DNA of 64,000 bases from Pararhizobium sp. IMCC21322 (GTDB lineage: Bacteria; Pseudomonadota; Alphaproteobacteria; Rhizobiales; GCA-2746425): contig NZ_CP132335.1 in the NCBI RefSeq assembly GCF_030758295.1, forward strand, positions 62,001 to 126,000, written 5' to 3'. Shown piece after piece: positions 34,793-43,788 of this stretch. Made by a program: the position numbers and the translations under genes. Numbering within the stretch: the stretch's first letter is position 1; each line of letters starts with the position of its first letter. The notes under the pieces were generated by a model that saw nothing but the letters and a program-made list of their open reading frames with translations, had not been told where the DNA came from and made no database searches.

Positions 34793-35263
34793 TTATTTGC
34801 CAGCGAGCTGCTGCAATGCGCCTGCCCAGTCTTCGACGTGGTAGGTGCGTACGATGACACCGTCTTCCAGTTCGTGGATGTCGATGGTCATGATGTCAAA
34901 GCTGCGGCCTTGGCCATCAACACCAAAAAATGGCGCAACAGGTGTGCCGGTGGCGCGGCTGCGCACGATCACTGTATCGCCATCTTGGTGCATGTCCTGA
35001 ATTTCCCAGTTCAGATCGGGCATCAGTTGCGCAAAGCCACCCATTTGGCCCAAGAAGGACTCACGGGATTTGTTGTTGCCGGAATAGTCGCCCAAGCTGA
35101 TCCAGTCCTCAGAGGTTGCCTCTTGGAAATCAGCGACACGTTCCTGCGACCCCGGATTGCTGAGCAGATCGTAGAAAGTCGTAACGGTTGCAGTGTCGTC
35201 GGCGAACGCGCCAGTGGCGAATGTCACGAGGGCAGCGGATGCGATGATGGATTTAAGTGTCAT
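34793..35263 (-). CDS. Exported SnoaL-like (NTF2-fold) protein
   Basis: The 156-residue protein has a signal peptide (IIASAALVTFATGAFAD) and then a SnoaL/NTF2-like cone fold: TTFYDLLSNPGSQERV, DWISLGDYSGNNKSRESFLG, FAQLMPDLNWEIQDM, DTVIVRSRATGTPVAPFFG and FDIMTIDIHELEDGVIVRTY. Relatives are annotated as ester cyclases, but the export signal and small size make a binding or periplasmic role equally possible. It is divergent from a LysR regulator that likely controls it. Confidence 0.8.
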   Translation of the reverse strand: MTLKSIIASAALVTFATGAFADDTATVTTFYDLLSNPGSQERVADFQEATSEDWISLGDYSGNNKSRESFLGQMGGFAQLMPDLNWEIQDMHQDGDTVIVRSRATGTPVAPFFGVDGQGRSFDIMTIDIHELEDGVIVRTYHVEDWAGALQQLAGK

Positions 35264-35317
35264 GATGTCTCTCCTTGTTTCTGATGAACCTAGAAATAGA
35301 CAAAAGTGATCTTTTCG

Positions 35318-35330
35318 ATTATCCCATAAT
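35318..35330. promoter_or_regulatory. Possible LysR box
   Basis: ATTAT-CCC-ATAAT is a short perfect inverted repeat between the divergent SnoaL-like and LysR genes, 31 bases from the LysR start. Its 13-base length matches a LysR box, but such short AT-rich repeats can arise by chance. Confidence 0.35.
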
Positions 35331-35361
35331 GTGAGAAATCATTCTTACAGGAATTAGAAAG

Positions 35362-36255
35362 ATGATTGATGACTACCGGAGCCTTGCCGTATTTGTGGCG
35401 ATTGCCGATACAGGAAGCCTAAGCGCAGCGGGACGTAGGTTAAAGCTCTCCACCTCTGTCATAAGTCATCACTTGTCACGGCTGGAAGAACGACAAGGCG
35501 TGACTCTGTTTTTCCGTTCAACGCGGTCAATGTCGCTGACGCCAGAGGGCCAGATCGCCCTTGATCCTGCGCGCCGCATGGTGACGGCAGGTGAGGAAGC
35601 GCTGGATGCGATCCATGCAGGCAACGATGAACCCGTTGGCACGTTGCGCGTTGCAATGCCTGCGTTTGGTGAACAAGGCAGGTTGCACGCGGCGCTTTGG
35701 GACTTTGCGAAACTGCACCCAATGGTCGCGATTTCGCTTCATTGCAGCGATACCCCAACCGATCTGGTGAAGGACGGATTCGATCTGGCGATCCGTCTTG
35801 GTACCTTGCGCAACAGCAATTTGAAAAGCCGTCGCATTGCCAATTTTAAACGTTTGCTTGTTGCATCACCTGATTATTTGGTGGGACGTGCAGCGATTAA
35901 GTCGCCCGATGATCTGGCCGAGAATGATTTTATCTCAGTCACACAAATCCCGTCGTTGATGACTTTGGAACGAGATGGGGTGTCTATTCAGTTCGACCCC
36001 ATCAATAAGCGTGTTGAGGTCAACACCGTGACAGCCGCAAAGGCTTCGGTGTTGGCAGGGCTTGGGATTTGGCACATTCCGCTTGGAGAAATTGAAAACG
36101 ATCTGGCGCAAGGCCGTCTGGTTCGCATCCTCCCAGACTGGAACCTGCCTGACCTCGGCATCTATGCCGTCTGGCCGGACATTGGGCCACAAAAGGCGCT
36201 GACCCGTCGCCTGATTGACCATTTTCTGGAACACCGAACAGAGCTGATGCTTTGA
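35362..36255 (+). CDS. LysR-family regulator
   Basis: The 297-residue protein has a winged helix at the N-terminus (DYRSLAVFVAIADTGSLSAA, then RRLKLSTSVISHHLSRLEER) and a substrate-binding domain (TLRVAMPAFGEQG ... SLHCSDTPTDLVKDGFDLAIR ... PDYLVGRAAIKSPDDLAEND). The sequence resembles the DsdA/aminoethylphosphonate-type LysR subgroup with a short effector domain. It is divergent from the SnoaL-like gene, its probable target. The base composition of this gene pair looks lower in GC than the flanks. Confidence 0.9.
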   Translation: MIDDYRSLAVFVAIADTGSLSAAGRRLKLSTSVISHHLSRLEERQGVTLFFRSTRSMSLTPEGQIALDPARRMVTAGEEALDAIHAGNDEPVGTLRVAMPAFGEQGRLHAALWDFAKLHPMVAISLHCSDTPTDLVKDGFDLAIRLGTLRNSNLKSRRIANFKRLLVASPDYLVGRAAIKSPDDLAENDFISVTQIPSLMTLERDGVSIQFDPINKRVEVNTVTAAKASVLAGLGIWHIPLGEIENDLAQGRLVRILPDWNLPDLGIYAVWPDIGPQKALTRRLIDHFLEHRTELML

Positions 36256-36535
36256 GTTTGCTGCGCGGCCTGCCATTGGCCGAATGACAACAAAGCAGCC
36301 ATTCAACAGTTGTGCAGCATCAGTCACTTTGGGCTCTAAGCGGCCATCTGACAAATCCTACCCCACTTGTATTTGAGTTCAATTGACCCTGATTAAGGCT
36401 CGTGTATTAGCTTAAGGGCCACCTTCGGCTGATACATACTCGTTTTGGATATTGCCAGATATCGCCGAAGCCATTCCGATATTCTCTGTTCCAAGCTAAA
36501 ATACAGTCAAACAGTATCAGTTGAAATTTCCAACA

Positions 36536-36904
36536 ATGCCTCCTAGACCCTTTTGTGCCGCACAACACATTGGGGACTTCGTGGGTATTTTCGGGCTCGT
36601 TTATTTTCTGCTTTTTTTTGGGGTGGCCGCTACAGCTTTCCAACCCCACGGGATTCCGACAACACTCGCTGTTGCGATTATTGGCATATTCGGATTTTGG
36701 GGGCCTACGAACAAAACCTATAGGGCGGTGTTTTTCGGTGATCGGTCTTTGAGTAAAACCAGAGTGGCCATTGGCGCTTTGGCAAATGTCGTGGTGGTTG
36801 TGATCGTGACGGATTTCAGGCTTTCGGTCTTACAGTATTTCGTATTGGCGCTGGCTTGCGGTGCGCTTTATTTTGATTTTGTGCGTAAGCAGGATGCATC
36901 CTAG
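36536..36904 (+). CDS. Small membrane protein of unknown function
   Basis: The protein of about 122 residues is not recognised. Four hydrophobic stretches (GIFGLVYFLLFFGVAATAF, LAVAIIGIFGFWG, VAIGALANVVVVVIVTDF and FVLALACGALYFDF) predict an inner-membrane protein ending in a short basic tail. No clear ribosome site is visible before ATG 36536 or the in-frame TTG at 36521. It follows the LysR gene across 280 bases in which I see no other gene, and is convergent with the GntR gene. Confidence 0.5.
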   Translation: MPPRPFCAAQHIGDFVGIFGLVYFLLFFGVAATAFQPHGIPTTLAVAIIGIFGFWGPTNKTYRAVFFGDRSLSKTRVAIGALANVVVVVIVTDFRLSVLQYFVLALACGALYFDFVRKQDAS

Positions 36905-36930
36905 CCAAGCGAAAACCATCAAAGACGCCC

Positions 36931-37644
36931 TCAGGCAATCCCCATAATCCGGCCTCTCGATCCATCCAGATGATCGTTCAGCGCTTGCGCCGCGCCCTCT
37001 TCATCGCCTGTCAGAACTTTTTCCAATATCGCAACATGTTCCTGGAACGCCCGAATATCCTGATAATTATGCAGACGGAAAATCAGGCGGGAGAGGCGTA
37101 ATTTGCTCAGCACCCGGGTCATCATGTCGTTTACAATTTCATTGTCCAGCGCGCCAAGAAACAGCAAATGCATCTCGTGATCGAGATCAGCAAATTCGCT
37201 GATTTTTTGAAAGTTTGAAAGCTGTCGGCCCTGATCGCCATCGCTTGCCGCTTTGGTGCGGTCAAACAAATCCTGCACGCCCGTCATGTCAGCCTGTTTG
37301 AAAAAGGCACGCAGGCCCTGGATTTCCAGAATTTTCCGCAATTGAAACGCATCGGCCAGGAATTCTTCCTCAATGCCGAAAATCTGAATGCCGCGCTGGG
37401 GAATCAGCTGAACGAAGTTTTCTGCCTCCAACCGCTTCAGCGCTTCGCGCATGGGGTTCAGCGGAATATCGAGAATTTCGCAAAGCTCGCGCTGTGACAC
37501 CATGGAGCCGGGACGAATATCGCCTGAAAACAGATGATCTATGAAAGCATGATAAGCCGCATCCCGCAGGGTCTGGCGGGGCTTGCTACCAGTGCCTGGG
37601 GAGCTTGGGGAGCTTGGTGTCTTGGGCGTGCTTGACGATTTCAT
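36931..37644 (-). CDS. GntR/FCD-family regulator of the UxaA-sulfatase operon
   Basis: The 237-residue protein has a GntR winged helix (SGDIRPGSMVSQRELCEILD, then IPLNPMREALKRLEAENFVQ) and an FCD ligand domain with metal-binding His and Asp (ADLDHEMHLLFLGALDNEI and HVAILEKVLTGDEEGA). The start at 37644 is best because AGGAG lies 6-7 bases upstream. It is divergent from the UxaA-type operon, and an inverted repeat (37885-37922) lies in the shared gap. It is expected to sense a sugar acid and repress the uptake and breakdown genes. Confidence 0.87.
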   Translation of the reverse strand: MKSSSTPKTPSSPSSPGTGSKPRQTLRDAAYHAFIDHLFSGDIRPGSMVSQRELCEILDIPLNPMREALKRLEAENFVQLIPQRGIQIFGIEEEFLADAFQLRKILEIQGLRAFFKQADMTGVQDLFDRTKAASDGDQGRQLSNFQKISEFADLDHEMHLLFLGALDNEIVNDMMTRVLSKLRLSRLIFRLHNYQDIRAFQEHVAILEKVLTGDEEGAAQALNDHLDGSRGRIMGIA

Positions 37645-37884
37645 GATCATCTCCTGACTGTCAGCTGCGACCTGATTATCCCTGGTTGGAACAGTCCGGT
37701 ATCGTCCGTCTTCTGCGCGGTTGTTGCTGTTCATCTTCTACGCGGCAATCACGCTCAACCTCAACAACGATGTATCGAACCGCTCGATAAAACCAATGCA
37801 AACCCCGGCGACAAGCCGTTTTCGGCCATGCAGCACCCGTTTCAGACAATCAGTTCCGCAACAGAAAAGCAAAAATCGACTTGA

Positions 37885-37922
37885 ATTACAACTGAGATGT
37901 CAGTAAAGATATCAGTTGTAAT
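37885..37922. promoter_or_regulatory. Long inverted repeat, likely GntR operator
   Basis: ATTACAACTGA (37885-37895) and TCAGTTGTAAT (37912-37922) form a perfect 11-base inverted repeat around 16 bases. Nested inside is AACTGAGATGTCAGTA, which recurs as AACTAAGATGTCAGTT at 40973-40988 before the TTT transporter genes. It lies 16 bases upstream of the UxaA start, well placed to block transcription. Confidence 0.65.
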
Positions 37923-37937
37923 CATCAGGACGGCACA

Positions 37938-39104
37938 TTGGCAACGCAACAATCATTTCTGGGCTATCAACGTCAGCAGGGCCAACCTGGAATTCGCAAT
38001 ACCCTGCTTATTCTCAATGTGTCCGGCCTCACCCAGCCAGCCGCCCGAAAAATCGAGGCCGCGCTTTCCGGTGCCGTACTGGTGTCCATGCCGCACGGAA
38101 ACGGCATCACCGGCGACAATGATCAGCAGGTCAACCGCATTCTGCTCAACCTTGCGGCTAACCCGAATGTGGGCGCGGTTCTGATCCTCAGTTCCGATCA
38201 GCGACGGGCGGCGCTTTTCCAAGACGCCCGGTCAAACCTTGGCAAACCTTTTGAGTTTTTGTCTCTGGGCGATTGTGACCGCGATATTATCACTTTCACG
38301 GCCCGCGCCGTGCGGCTTGCCGCACGATTGCTGGTGGATATCAGCCGCCAGACACGCAAACCCTGCGCGGTTTCAGACCTCACGCTTGGCCTGCAATGCG
38401 GCATGTCAGACCCCTCATCCGGCATTGCCGCAAACCCGCTTCTGGGTGTTCTGTCTGATGCGCATGTCGACGCTGGCGGGTCGGTGATATTCAGCGAAAC
38501 CGTTGAATGGCTCGGGTGCGAAAAAGCGGTCGCGGAGCGTGCGGCTTCCAAACCTGTATCAGATGCAATTTTAGAGGCTGTGTCCCGGCGCGAGCGTCTT
38601 GCGGTGGAAGCAGGAATAGATCTGTTGGGCAACAACCCCAATCAGGCGAATATTGATTCCGGCCTCAGCACCATTGAAGACAAGGCCATTGGCAGCATTG
38701 CAAAATCCGGAAACCAACCGATCACCTCCATGCTGGATTTTGGCGAACGCCCTGCAGCGGCGGGCCTTCATGCCATGGATGGGCCAAGCTTTTCGCCTGA
38801 ATCGCTAACCGGTCTGGCCGCAGCGGGTGCACAGATCATCCTGTTCACAACCGGTTGCGGCAACAGCTATGTCAGCGCGCTTTGCCCCACCGTTAAAATC
38901 ACCGCCAACCCGGGCGTGGCATCAGCCCTCACCGACCAGATTGATTTTGACTGTTCAGATCTGATTACCGATGACCGCAGCCTTGATGATGCAAGGGCCA
39001 GTCTGGAAGACGAAATCGCAGCCATCGCATCCGGTGCTCTCACCCTTGGTGAAGTGCTGCTGGAAGGCGATGAAGTGATCAGCCGCTTTGGGGAATCCCT
39101 ATGA
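37938..39104 (+). CDS. UxaA-family sugar-acid dehydratase, large (C-terminal) part
   Basis: The 388-residue protein is the galactarate/altronate dehydratase C-terminal domain (GLQCGMSDPSSGIAANPLLG with the conserved Cys; VIFSETVEWLGCEKAV; ILFTTGCGNSYVSAL). With the SAF-domain gene that follows, it makes the two halves that are fused in E. coli UxaA and GarD. It should remove water from a sugar acid (altronate, galactarate or similar), probably using Fe(II). The start is TTG at 37938. The overlap with the next gene is ATGA-type, so subunits are made in fixed ratio. Confidence 0.85.
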   Translation: MATQQSFLGYQRQQGQPGIRNTLLILNVSGLTQPAARKIEAALSGAVLVSMPHGNGITGDNDQQVNRILLNLAANPNVGAVLILSSDQRRAALFQDARSNLGKPFEFLSLGDCDRDIITFTARAVRLAARLLVDISRQTRKPCAVSDLTLGLQCGMSDPSSGIAANPLLGVLSDAHVDAGGSVIFSETVEWLGCEKAVAERAASKPVSDAILEAVSRRERLAVEAGIDLLGNNPNQANIDSGLSTIEDKAIGSIAKSGNQPITSMLDFGERPAAAGLHAMDGPSFSPESLTGLAAAGAQIILFTTGCGNSYVSALCPTVKITANPGVASALTDQIDFDCSDLITDDRSLDDARASLEDEIAAIASGALTLGEVLLEGDEVISRFGESL

Positions 39105-39409
39105 GCGGAAGCGACAAACAGGCCAGAGCACTCAAGGGAATGGCGCAAGACAACGTGGCCGTAATCCTCAGCGCAGCAAAATCAGGCGATGTCATTCAGA
39201 TGGAGTGTCATGGCAACAGCGAAGCTTTGACCTGCGTCACTGATATTCCAGCGTTTCACAAAATTGCGACGGTTGGCATCAATCAGGGGGAAATCGTCAT
39301 CCGCCGGGGCACACCCATCGGCGTAGCCACAAAAGCCATCGGCAAGGGCGAACTGGTGCATGTCCACAACATCAAATCGCAACGTGCGCAGAAAACGGCA
39401 GTGCTGTGA
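39101..39409 (+). CDS. UxaA-family small subunit (SAF domain)
   Basis: The 102-residue SAF-domain protein corresponds to the N-terminal part of UxaA/GarD: DNVAVILSAAKSGDVIQMEC, then KIATVGINQGEIVIRRGTPI and KAIGKGELVHVHNIKSQR, the last being the signature of this subunit. It overlaps the large subunit by four bases and the sulfatase gene by four bases. The dehydratase is therefore a split version, typical of many non-enteric bacteria. Confidence 0.87.
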   Translation: MSGSDKQARALKGMAQDNVAVILSAAKSGDVIQMECHGNSEALTCVTDIPAFHKIATVGINQGEIVIRRGTPIGVATKAIGKGELVHVHNIKSQRAQKTAVL

Positions 39410-40896
39410 CACAACCAAACATCATTTACATTCTCACCGATCAGCACAATCCATTCGTCACCGGCTGTTATGGCGACGACATTGTGCGCACGCCAAATCT
39501 TGACCGTCTGGCGTCTAAGGGCGTGGTTTTTGACAATGCCTACACACCCTCGCCGATTTGCGTGCCCGCGCGCATGTCGCTGCTGACAGGCTGCTACCCG
39601 CACAATCAGGAATGCTGGACAAACAGTGACATACTGCCATCTGACCGACCCACATTCGCCCACGCCCTTGGCGCCGCCGGATATAAAACACGGCTTGTGG
39701 GCCGCATGCACTCAATCGGCCCCGACCAGCTCCGTGGCTTTTCAGAACGTTTTGTTGGTGATCACAGCACCAATTGGGTCGGCGGAGCAGCGCATTCTTT
39801 GGGCATTCTAACTGGCACCAGCGGCCCTGCGCGCGTCAGCATCGACAAATCCGGACCCGGTCAATCTTCCTATGAAATTCACGACCATGATGTGGTCAAA
39901 TCCTGTCAGGACCTGTCATCCATCATTGCCAAAGAACAGGCCGAAGCTGATGCCACGCCCTTCTTTTTGCATGTCGGCCTCATGCTGCCGCACCAGCCCT
40001 ATGTCGGCAATCAAGATCTGTTCAACTACTATTACAACCGAATTCCCGACCCTGAAATCAGCGCGCCAAGCCCGGAAGATGAACACCCTTATCTGCGGGC
40101 CTGGAAGGAACAAACCGGTACAGCGGACATCTCTGCGGACGATACGCGCAGAGCACGTGCGGCCTATTACGCGCTGGTTGAAACAACGGACCGGATGATC
40201 GGTGATATTCTTGAAAGTTACCGGGACAAAGGTCTGCTGGAAAACACCCTCATCATCTATGTATCCGATCACGGCGACCAGATTGGCGAGCGCGGCCTAT
40301 GGTGGAAGCAGACATTTTACGAGCAGTCCGTTCGTGTGCCCATGATCCTGTCATGGCCGGGCACCATTCCGGCCAATGAGCGGCGGTCACAGATTGTCAA
40401 TCTGGTAGACATTGCGCCCACGCTCGCTGAAGCCGCCCATCACAATCACGGTGATCAGAGTGATCAAAAACCCGAAATTGACGGGTCTGGTCTCTTGCAG
40501 CTTGCCATCGATGAGCAAGCGCCATGGGACAATGAAACTTTTTCCGAATACTGCACCGACGGAATGAACAAGCGGATGCCGCAAAAAGTGCAACAGCGCA
40601 TGATCCGCTCTGGCCCCTGGAAGCTGATTTACTATCACGGCTACCCGTCCCAGTTGTTCAACCTGGAAGACGACCCGCTTGAAATGCAGGACCTGATCGC
40701 AGCCTCGGACCATGCAGAATTGGTTCGCGCCCTTCAGGAGAAAATCCTGAAAAATTGGGACCCGGAGCAGATCTGCCGAACCATGGAGCAAAGGCGCTTG
40801 CGAAAAACTGTCCTGTCAGAATGGAGCCGTCAGACAAAGCCCGCAGATACCTATCGATGGGCCATCAACATAGACGACAATCGGCTCGATTCATGA
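39406..40896 (+). CDS. Cytoplasmic sulfatase
   Basis: The 496-residue type I sulfatase has the formylglycine motif C52-V-P-A-R in SPICVPARMSLLTG, the N-terminal metal site IIYILTDQHNPFVTG, and YVSDHGDQIGERGLWWKQTF near residue 285 for the second half of the metal site. There is no signal peptide, so the substrate must be imported, most simply by the TTT system encoded 300 bases further on. The enzyme would remove sulfate from a sugar acid before or after dehydration. The GTG start overlaps the SAF gene. No formylglycine-generating enzyme gene is in the window. Confidence 0.87.
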   Translation: MTQPNIIYILTDQHNPFVTGCYGDDIVRTPNLDRLASKGVVFDNAYTPSPICVPARMSLLTGCYPHNQECWTNSDILPSDRPTFAHALGAAGYKTRLVGRMHSIGPDQLRGFSERFVGDHSTNWVGGAAHSLGILTGTSGPARVSIDKSGPGQSSYEIHDHDVVKSCQDLSSIIAKEQAEADATPFFLHVGLMLPHQPYVGNQDLFNYYYNRIPDPEISAPSPEDEHPYLRAWKEQTGTADISADDTRRARAAYYALVETTDRMIGDILESYRDKGLLENTLIIYVSDHGDQIGERGLWWKQTFYEQSVRVPMILSWPGTIPANERRSQIVNLVDIAPTLAEAAHHNHGDQSDQKPEIDGSGLLQLAIDEQAPWDNETFSEYCTDGMNKRMPQKVQQRMIRSGPWKLIYYHGYPSQLFNLEDDPLEMQDLIAASDHAELVRALQEKILKNWDPEQICRTMEQRRLRKTVLSEWSRQTKPADTYRWAINIDDNRLDS

Positions 40897-41206
40897 GGAT
40901 GCTGCATGACAGATTTTCCCGGCGAGAAGGAAGCCTGCAACAGGGGCCGAATTTGCAAAATCATGAGCATTTAACTAAGATGTCAGTTGCGTGCACAGTA
41001 TTGGATTTTCTGATCAGGCCCACAGTCTGCCTGGCTGGTCCGTGGCCAATAGCCCGCCGGGGCAAGACATTCAGACATTCAAATTTGGCAACACGCAGTC
41101 TCGCATTATCGCCGTCTGCGATTGCCGGATCACCCAATCGTCTCCGGTGTTTGAAACCCGGAACTTTATCGAACCAAAATATCAAAACCCAAGGGAGGAA
41201 GTTTAA
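40897..41206. other. 310-base gap before the TTT transporter genes
   Basis: No gene is visible. The stretch holds the partial operator at 40973-40988 and ends in a strong ribosome site (GGGAGGAAG) for the binding protein. The presence of an operator copy suggests a second promoter here, separate from the one before the UxaA gene. Confidence 0.5.
40973..40988 (+). promoter_or_regulatory. Second copy of the GntR operator core
   Basis: AACTAAGATGTCAGTT matches AACTGAGATGTCAGTA at 37890-37905 in 14 of 16 positions. It lies about 220 bases upstream of the TTT binding-protein gene, suggesting that one regulator controls both enzymes and uptake. Confidence 0.5.
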
Positions 41207-42160
41207 ATGAAACAGTCATTCACCAGAAAAATTGCGATAGGTGTCGCAGCAGCCGTCATATCTGCGACAACTGCGTTTGCAGAATATCCGGAGCGGCAGA
41301 TAGATTTGATCGTGCCATTTGGCGCTGGCGGCGGCAGCGACCGTGTCGCCCGTATTGTTGATGGCGGCTGGAGCGGCGAAACAGGCACAGGCTGGAATTT
41401 TCAGTACAAGCCCGGCGCAGGCGGCGCAATTGGTTCAAATGCAATCGCCACGGCCCGCAATGATGGCTACACGGTTGGCATTGTGAACCTGCCAAATCTG
41501 GCCATTCAACCCATCTCCGGTGCAGCTACCTTCGCGCTGGATGATTTTACCTATCTGGGCCGGGTCAATGTCGATCCAATTGCCCTGGTTGTCCCCAACA
41601 ACAGTCCTTATACGACACTGGAAGAGTTTGCGGCAGCCGCTAAGGAAAATCCGAAAGTTCTGACCCTTGCCATCACCGGCACGCTTGGTACCGCCCATAT
41701 TGCGGCGCTTGAAATCATGCGCGGATCAGAAATCGAAGTAACGCTTGTGCCAACACAGGGCGGCGCAAACACAGTTGCACGTGTTGCAGGCGGACACGTC
41801 TCTGCGGGCATCATTGGTGCTGGTCTTGCATCCCGTCAGGAAACCTTGCGGACATTGGCCATTTCCGGCGGTAAACGCTCGGAAGCCATGCCAGACGTAC
41901 CGTCATTCTCGGAAGCGGGCTATAATGTGAACTCAGTCACCTCCCGCATTTTCGTCGGACCAAAAGGCATGCCGGATGAAGCCGTCAGCTTCCTGCGCGA
42001 AAAGCTTGGCGCTGTTGCCCAGAATGAAGCTATCCGGGCCGAGTTTCTGAAAAGTGGTCAGATTCCTGTCTGGCAATCTGGCGCAGATCTGGAAGCTGAA
42101 GTTCTGGCGATGGGCGATGAAATCCGCGCCCTCCTCGTCGAATTTGGCGTCCTGAAATAA
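41207..42160 (+). CDS. TTT transporter periplasmic binding protein
   Basis: The 317-residue protein has a signal peptide (KIAIGVAAAVISATTAFAEY) and the Bug/TctC fold: YPERQIDLIVPFGAGGGSD, KPGAGGAIGSNAIATA, NNSPYTTLEEFAAAAKENP and GTLGTAHIAALEI. These proteins capture carboxylates in the periplasm and deliver them to the TctA/TctB membrane pair, which follows. The context (dehydratase and sulfatase upstream) suggests a sugar acid, possibly sulfated, as the ligand. Confidence 0.9.
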   Translation: MKQSFTRKIAIGVAAAVISATTAFAEYPERQIDLIVPFGAGGGSDRVARIVDGGWSGETGTGWNFQYKPGAGGAIGSNAIATARNDGYTVGIVNLPNLAIQPISGAATFALDDFTYLGRVNVDPIALVVPNNSPYTTLEEFAAAAKENPKVLTLAITGTLGTAHIAALEIMRGSEIEVTLVPTQGGANTVARVAGGHVSAGIIGAGLASRQETLRTLAISGGKRSEAMPDVPSFSEAGYNVNSVTSRIFVGPKGMPDEAVSFLREKLGAVAQNEAIRAEFLKSGQIPVWQSGADLEAEVLAMGDEIRALLVEFGVLK

Positions 42161-42258
42161 AAACACGACCCTGACCGCCTGACCTTTGGTGGGGCGGTCA
42201 GATTGCGGGTGCGGGTGCTGCAGTTGCGGCCTGCACCTCATTTTCAAAGGTGGATTTC

Positions 42259-43788
42259 ATGGACAGCATTTTATCTCTGACAGGGCTATTGGAGGCGTTA
42301 AAGCCTTCCACAGTGTTGCTCATTCTTCTGGCAACCACCTTCGGGGCCATCATCGGCGCATTGCCCGGCTTCAGCTCGGTCATGGCCATTTCCTTGCTGC
42401 TTCCTGTTGTCCTGCCAATGGACCCGGCCACCGGCCTGATCCTGCTCGGCTCCATCTACATGGGCGCCATGTATGGGGATGCAAATTCCGCCATTCTTCT
42501 CAATATTCCTGGCACCGCGTCTTCTCTGCCAACCACATTTGACGGCTACCCGATGACCCAGCAGGGCCGCGCTTACGAGGCGCTCCTTGCAGCTCTTTTC
42601 GGGTCTGTGTTTGGCGGCATTGTCGGCATTGTCGTCCTTATGCTGGCATTTACTGCGCTCGCACGCATTTCACTTTTGTTCGGCCCCCAGGAGTATTTCT
42701 GGATCACGGTTCTGGGTCTCACAACGATTGCCAGCCTCAAATCCGAAACGCTCGTAAAGGGGCTGTTGGGCGGCGCAATCGGTCTGGCGATCAGCATGAT
42801 CGGCCTGGACCCATATTGGGGCACGCCGCGCTTCACCTTTGGCTCAAGCCATCTCATTGCGGGTGTAAATCTGATCCCCGCATTGCTGGGCCTGTTTTGT
42901 CTGGCGCAAATACTGGAAGCGGCCTCCGGCGGCGAACGCTCCAAGCCGGCACATCAGTTTCAGCGCAAGACATCCGATCTGAAACTGGTTTTGCGCAAAA
43001 TGCTTCAGCGCTGGGATGTGATGATCCGGTCCAGCGCAATCGGCATTCTCATTGGTATTTTGCCGGGCGCGGGCGGACCCATTGCCTCCACCATTTCCTA
43101 TAATGAAACACGCCGATGGGACAAAAACCCGGAGAAATACGGCAAAGGCGCTGTTGAGGGCGTTCTGGCCTCTGAAGTTGCCAACAATTCGATGGTTGGT
43201 GGCAGCCTGATCCCCATGATGGCGCTTGGCATTCCGGGCAATGTCAACGCTGCTGTCATCCTTGGCGCACTGCTGTCATTCGGGCTGCAGCCAGGGACAG
43301 CACTTCTCAACGACAGCTCCGGCACAGCTTTTACCTTTATGTTCGGGCTGCTGATTTCCAGCATTGTTCTTGCGCCCCTGGGCTATTTCATAATTGTGCG
43401 TCTTGGCACACAGATATTGCGTGTGCCGGCCGCAATTCTCACACCATCCATTCTGGTATTCGCGACCATAGGTGCTTATTCCGTCACCAATTCAATGATC
43501 TCGGTTGTCATCATGATCGTCTTGGGCATCGGTGGCTATTTCCTGCGGCGGGTTGGAATCGAGGCCGCACCCATTGCGCTCGGCTTGATTCTGGGGCCAA
43601 TCGCTGAGCGGGAATTCACATCTTCAATCCTGATTGCACAAGCGCAAGGCAGTTATCTCACACTCGTCATGCGACCGATTTCCGCCGTTATCGTCGCCCT
43701 ATGCCTACTGTCAATCATCTCGCCACTCATCGCCGCGCACAGACAACGCAAAAACAAAGCGGCTGCAGCGGAGACAACCGATGCTTAA
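42259..43788 (+). CDS. TTT transporter large membrane subunit (TctA family)
   Basis: The protein of about 509 residues has 11-12 hydrophobic segments and the TctA signatures: FGAIIGALPGFSSVMAIS near the N-terminus, AILLNIPGTASSLPTTFDGY, and GILIGILPGAGGPIASTISY in the second half. It uses an ion gradient to import the ligand handed over by the binding protein. ATG 42259 is preferred over GTG 42250, because AAAGGTGG lies 6 bases upstream. The final bases overlap the TctB gene. Confidence 0.9.
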   Translation: MDSILSLTGLLEALKPSTVLLILLATTFGAIIGALPGFSSVMAISLLLPVVLPMDPATGLILLGSIYMGAMYGDANSAILLNIPGTASSLPTTFDGYPMTQQGRAYEALLAALFGSVFGGIVGIVVLMLAFTALARISLLFGPQEYFWITVLGLTTIASLKSETLVKGLLGGAIGLAISMIGLDPYWGTPRFTFGSSHLIAGVNLIPALLGLFCLAQILEAASGGERSKPAHQFQRKTSDLKLVLRKMLQRWDVMIRSSAIGILIGILPGAGGPIASTISYNETRRWDKNPEKYGKGAVEGVLASEVANNSMVGGSLIPMMALGIPGNVNAAVILGALLSFGLQPGTALLNDSSGTAFTFMFGLLISSIVLAPLGYFIIVRLGTQILRVPAAILTPSILVFATIGAYSVTNSMISVVIMIVLGIGGYFLRRVGIEAAPIALGLILGPIAEREFTSSILIAQAQGSYLTLVMRPISAVIVALCLLSIISPLIAAHRQRKNKAAAAETTDA

